A stretch of DNA of 64,000 nt from Congeria kusceri (Eukaryota; Mollusca; Bivalvia; Myida; Dreissenidae): NCBI GenBank assembly GCA_027627225.1, contig CM051029.1, forward strand, positions 6,877,190 to 6,941,189. Reading direction: 5' to 3'. Of the stretch, positions 59,199-64,000 are shown in pieces. The position numbers and the translations under genes are program-made. The notes beneath the pieces were generated by a model. It saw nothing but the letters and a program-made list of their open reading frames with translations. It did no database searches and was not told the DNA's origin. Position 1 is the stretch's first letter. Each line of letters opens with the position of its first letter.

Positions 59199-61306
59199 GT
59201 AAGTTTAGGTATTAGTATATTAAATGTGTACACACGTTTATTTGCATGCGAAATGTTTATATCCGTTATAGTTCAGACAAAATTACATGCCACTTATGAA
59301 CTCGTATATGCCTATTTATGCTCTTTATCATTTCCTACATTTATACTCGGTTTCGTTCCCTCACCTGTTTCACTTGTTGTATTTATATCAAGAACTCTTG
59401 TTGTTTTTTTCATCGAGCACTCTTATATTGATTAAACGCCTCCAAATTCGCAATTGGAAGAACATATTTAAAGTATTTAGAGTATACACATTGACAAATT
59501 CTTAATATATTAATGCGTCTGTGACAAGGTTTAACTTTCCGAGGTAATGTTAATCGGTGCGGTGTAAGATGGTTTGAAATTAGTTGAGTAGGTTACGAAT
59601 ACAAATTTATTATTATGCGTTCGCGTGTATCTCTTATTTCGTCAGGTGTATTGATAATGGCACTGACTTATGTGCGGTGGTGTACATCTCATGCTATGAT
59701 TGATATTGATATCGCGTGTTTACTTCTTTAGGTGTACTTCATGCGTGCGCCTGTGTGTCTCATCGTAGCTAACTATTGAGCCCCTCATATACATTTTCTG
59801 AATATGATAACATACAGTATAGTTAAACCAGAAACACTCTGTGTTTGTCAATGTACTTCAATTTGAATACAATTAGAATGTAATTATTTTCGAAATATTG
59901 TTAATTTAAAGCGGTCTCTGTGTACCTTTTGAAAGGCAATACATTTTACAGGCAAGTATTTCATTAGTTCTACCAGATTAAAATCACCATATACGCCATT
60001 CACACGTTCATATGCATGTGAGAACTGTCGTTTGTGGAGAAATCAAATCCCCGAAGCTCGGCCAATTCAGTAATTATGAGATAATACGTTTTTTTAATGC
60101 TTGTGTAAACGCCTGTCATATCTAGTATAAAAATCATTTTATTGTTATAATATTTACTATTAATTTGTTTAGCTAGAACTAGATCTACGTCTTAAGGACG
60201 TAACAAACATGAAAATGTGCAATGCTTAAAAATTGTTGGATTACTGTCAGAAATGGTTGAAATTATGTTAGATAAAGGTCGCATTTGTGTTTGATCTAGA
60301 CAATGGACCGACGTCAGAATCTGACTTGTAACTGCATTGCAAAACAAAATAAAATGCAACATTGATCTAACGCCAGGCCCAACGGCTTACCAACCAAAAT
60401 TGTTTACTGGTGTGTACATATATAACGCTGTTGCCAATATTAAATAAGTCATATTTTCATAGAGTTATTTGCCATGACGAGTTTTAAAAATATATTATAT
60501 ATTACCTTTGTAATAGTTCTATGTTGTGTGATATGCATTACTTAACTCTGGGCGATTTGTATTTATTTTGATATGCATGTATGCAGTTAAGGGAGATAAT
60601 TTTGTATCCACTTGTAAACATCATCCTATTTTGATAGTTGCCCTTTTACGTTTACGCTATACAGGTCAATATTTAAAAACTGGCACATTACTGAAATTAT
60701 TTTTGATTATTAATTTTAGAATTTGTGTATAAAACGGTTTATAGATAAATCTTATCTTTAGGTTATACACATAGAGTATAAAAACGTAACTGTTATGAAT
60801 GTTAACAGAGAGAAGATAACGGTACAGAAAATGTGGTGTTAAGAAAAAAATAACTAAACTGTCCATTCAACTTGCAATAAGTTGAGATTAACTTAATATT
60901 ACATCCATTAAGTAATGGGTTATATATATATATTGGATCAAACAAATCGTGCTTTTGACTTTGTACTTAGACGAACAAAGATGTTAACAACCCCTACCAC
61001 ATATGTTCAACATAAAATCGCCGTCCGAGCATAATGATTTGGGTATGGATGTGTTTTAAAGGATTAACTCAAATACAGAGATACTTAACAACACCTTGTG
61101 CCCTGTTATAGGCATACACTTTTGGAATGATGCATGAGTATTCATGACGTTAATGCCGCTGTGCATAGCGCGTACGAAATAATGATACAATGCCAACTAA
61201 TATTAGTTGAACATACTTATTTTAATCGAAATTTTCTGGCTCTGTTTAAAACGAGACGTACAATCAAAGGTAATACTCTAAATAAAATGTACAACAGATA
61301 ACTTAC
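59199..61306. other. No gene recognised; gene C intron on minus strand
   Basis: AT-rich. It separates the gene C Ig exon at 61307 from the exon at 57258. I found no module 2-like exon here. Confidence 0.4.
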
Positions 61307-61617
61307 GTGTAATACTCAGTGTGTATGTTGTACTCAAGGCTAACACACTATCAACTATCGCGGAACACATCCAACATTTACCTTTGTTTGAAACATCCTC
61401 TGACTTGATTACACAAGAATACATTCTAGTTAAATTTGGATAACAATTGCTATCAGGAAATGTTTGAGTAACGATGGTTTCTGGGAAGGCCCCTTCATCA
61501 GTATTTTCCCAAAACACATTGAATACATCTTTATATGTACCACAAATTAATTGTATTCGGTCGTTAACCATAATATTTGCTGCTTCAACTTGCAACGTCT
61601 CTTCCTGTGTAGAACCG
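61307..61617 (-). CDS. Gene C exon 2: intact Ig module 1
   Basis: Minus strand, acceptor CATTTTTTCAG, donor CAC/GTAAGT, 311 bases, phase 2 to 1, fully open. Encodes GSTQEETLQVEAANIMVND, RIQLICGTYKDVFNVFWEN, TRMYSCVIKSEDVSNKGKC and WMCSAIVDSVLALSTTYT. It parallels gene A exon 2 (FTCS..VQW, YTCAIK, WRCSAG). The frame joins the signal exon at 61741 in phase 2. Confidence 0.7.
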
Positions 61618-61740
61618 CTGAAAAAATGTATTTCAATGACATATTACATGTTATACGATTTATAAATGTTAAAGTTAAGACTGATACAGCATTGATTTTA
61701 ATGTTAAATGTTTATTGAAGATATTAACACTCAAACATAC

Positions 61741-61796
61741 CTGGTAATTATTGTCTTGAACACGATGAGTTTTGTTATACCAGCATGTGGATTCAT
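61741..61796 (-). CDS. Gene C exon 1: candidate signal peptide
   Basis: ATG at 61796 (minus) encodes MNPHAGITKLIVFKTIIT and ends ACCAG/GTATGT in phase 2, which fits the phase-2 acceptor of the next exon. The hydrophobic core is modest. The distance to exon 2 is 123 bases, like gene B. Confidence 0.5.
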
Positions 61797-62362
61797 TTCA
61801 GTCGTAAATGTTTAATCCACAATGTTTCATAAAAACAAAACACACGGGGCAGTTGTCGTCAGCAGCATACCAGTCCATTAGATTACAACTCACTAAATGT
61901 GTTGTATGTATACATTGTTAAAGCGATAAGACATCAAACCAGAGTTGTCTCTTAATATTGTTTATTGACGTTGTTCGTCGTAATAGTTCAAAAGTAACAT
62001 TGAACTATTAAGAACGATGATAGCATGTCAACCTGTGCCTATAATGAAACTCTATAAAAGATTCACTTAATTCTGTCAACGCAGCTGACAAAACGAGTGG
62101 ACATTTATACAGGTTATATTGATTGAGCGAAATAACAAGCTTGAGTTTTTCTTTATCTGAAACTAAACGAGAAAAGTGTGTTCATACTTCATTTGTAATT
62201 AATCATACACAGACCATGCGTCGGAAATGTTTTTGCAAATTGTTATTTGGAAATTACTGAAATCATTGGTTTTAAACATTACATATGTATGGAACAAACC
62301 AATTGCCAAACAATCACATGAAGAAAACTGAAAAAAATGTTTGACTTTAAATGTTAAAGGAC

Positions 62363-62568
62363 AAGTAATCAAGGTCAGGTAGCACGTGGAACAAACTGGC
62401 ATTCAACATTTCTCATATATTCCTTTAGTTTATTTAATTGTTTGACAACCAGGCTCCCATCGAAAAGTAATAAAGTTCAGGTAGCACGTTGAACAAACTG
62501 GCATTCAACATTTGGCATTTATTCCTTTAGTTTATTTAATTGTTTGACGACCAGGTTCCCATCGAAAA
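62363..62568. repeat. 102-bp tandem duplication
   Basis: The order AAGTAAT, GGTAGCACGT, AACAAACTGGCATTCAACAT, TTTAATTGTTTGACAACCAG, CCCATCGAAAA occurs at 62363 and again at 62465 with a few substitutions. Confidence 0.9.
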
Positions 62569-63654
62569 TACACTTTCGGACTTGCAAGGATTATCAATGT
62601 TTAAACACGCGAATATTGAAATGTTCGTATTAATGTCGGGCAGTTTGGCTTGCGCTGCGGTTGGCTAGTCTGGATCCCGGCCGCACGTATCAAAACAGTG
62701 TGTCATGCATACGATAATGGTGGCTCCCACTAGCAGTAAAATGTTAATTGCTATTACACTGTATTTGACTTCAGACCATATGACAGATTTTTAAAGATAT
62801 ATCAGTGTATTTATACGATTGCATATGTGTCATTTAATGTCATAAAATAGTCATAGTACCTGTTATTTTTAGTTAATGTAATAACTGGCTAGTATTTCGG
62901 ACAAACAAATTTAATTGGCAATATGAGATTTTTACATCGTACAGAAATATTTTATTGACAATTAGTCTTTCGCATGTCCGTAACGTCAACGAAATGAAAA
63001 TATGACAGTGTTTAATTAGTTTGGCTTTGAAATCGTTTAGCCTATAAGTACATTCTGGTAAGACACTATTTATATTCATCGCCGCTACTGTAGATTCTGC
63101 AGTGCATACTATATTGCTTTATTCTTACCGAATATGCAGTCAGACATCAATGCAATTTATTATTGTTATGTATTCAAAGTACACATGTCGAGAATATTGT
63201 GCTACCAGTCCGGTATAAAACTTTGGCAGAAGCATATTTTAATTATGGTATCAAATCACCAATTCGGTTTAAAATTATTGTGTATACATATAATTGTATG
63301 TGCAGACCTTAAGCTATGGAAGTGTATAAAACATTGATGATGTGCATTTAAATTAAAGTACAGTTGTTTAAAAGTGTGACCGTCAGAAAAAAAAAAACTG
63401 TATTTACTATTGTATGGTTTTGGCTCAGACAGAATGAAATGTCTTCGTGGTAAATATGCCTTTGTGCAGAGGCAAACATTCTGAATTTATTGTAAAATTA
63501 AATATTTGACCAACAAGCGGCATGCAATGCAGAAACGTAAACTTTAAAATAAGTACATGAAGAATAAGTCAATACAAAATAAACTTATGAAACAGATTAT
63601 TGCCATCCAATGATTTTATGATATAATCCATTATTTGCGTGTGCGTGACACTAT

Positions 63655-63796
63655 AACATAGTAACAGGGGCAGGTTATCCAAAATAAGTGGTTTTCCCAC
63701 TCGCTCAGATGAGATAGAGTTGAATTTCAGGTCCCGGCGGGTGCGACTTGGTTTTCTCCAAAGCCCATGACCACACTAAAATTAAAAAAAAAACTA
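63655..63796 (+). mobile_element. Probable SINE-like retroposon
   Basis: A GC-richer segment ('gtcccggcgggtgcgacttg', 'gttttctccaaagcccatga') ends in an A-rich tail (about 63778-63795). This layout suits a short retroposon on the plus strand. No polymerase III A/B boxes were confirmed. Confidence 0.35.
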
Positions 63797-64000
63797 ATAT
63801 TTCAATGAGAAGTAACTAAAACTAGTTGGCTATACCAGCTATGATTAAAAATTCGTCCAAATGTTCGCTGTGTCTTTAAATGTAACATACGGCAAGGCTG
63901 GTGGTACACATCCCAGCGCCACTAATTATACCGCTACGGCCCAGAAGGACGTCGTTTAGTACTAAAATTATATTAACCGGGTATAAATTGTGCAAATGTA

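Larger units (their letters stand above)
61797..64000. other. No further gene; contains duplication and SINE-like piece
   Basis: AT-rich to the end of the window, with a 102-bp duplication near 62.4 kb and a probable retroposon near 63.7 kb. No exon supported on either strand. Confidence 0.4.

Overview
This window looks like nuclear DNA from an AT-rich invertebrate. A bivalve mollusc is my best guess, from AT-rich introns, abundant triplet microsatellites, degenerate repeats with a 'gaccttgacctttgac' core, a Tx1/L1-type LINE and a Tc1-type transposase. The species cannot be fixed from the sequence alone. There are no bacterial-style genes, rRNA, tRNA or CRISPR arrays. Genes are split into small exons, so most long single-frame ORFs are not genes. 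I assembled gene models by hand from splice sites, codon phase and comparison between paralogues inside the window.

The main content is a cluster of immunoglobulin-superfamily (IgSF) receptor genes and their relics. Gene A (+, about 9.5-18.6 kb) encodes a signal peptide, nine Ig-like modules (one exon each, all phase 1-1), one transmembrane segment and a cytoplasmic tail. The tail carries a textbook ITAM (D-x-x-YEPL-x7-YSSL) plus YEDL and YVNM motifs. Gene B (+, about 44.0-50.5 kb) is a domain-by-domain paralogue that still has a fibronectin III (FN3) exon missing from A, but it carries stop codons, frameshifts and a lost splice acceptor, and it lacks the ITAM exon. Gene C (-, about 56.3-61.8 kb) is a shorter relative with signal, Ig, Ig and FN3 exons, also frameshifted.

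A second family has short genes: signal peptide, one V-like Ig exon, then transmembrane or Cys-rich exons. Members lie at 1.3-3.7 kb (-), 20.9-23.3 kb (+), 26.2-28.7 kb (+), 31.6-32.1 kb (-) and 38.6-40.9 kb (-). All five carry at least one apparent lesion. Three further signal-peptide exons (24.4, 52.4 and 59.1 kb, +) have no visible partner. Two of these share an upstream block with a 19-bp identical core exactly 227 bp before the ATG.

Between the genes lie a decayed LINE (4.5-8.0 kb), a probable MITE-like element (21.4-22.9 kb), degenerate tandem repeats (29.9-30.6 and 33.6-34.0 kb), a dense zone of triplet repeats (34.4-39.9 kb), a Tc1 transposase fragment (42.2-42.8 kb), a candidate SINE (63.7 kb) and several local tandem duplications. 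The picture is a birth-and-death immune-receptor cluster: one nearly intact activating-type receptor among decaying copies. Some frameshifts could be assembly errors, and RNA or raw reads would decide.
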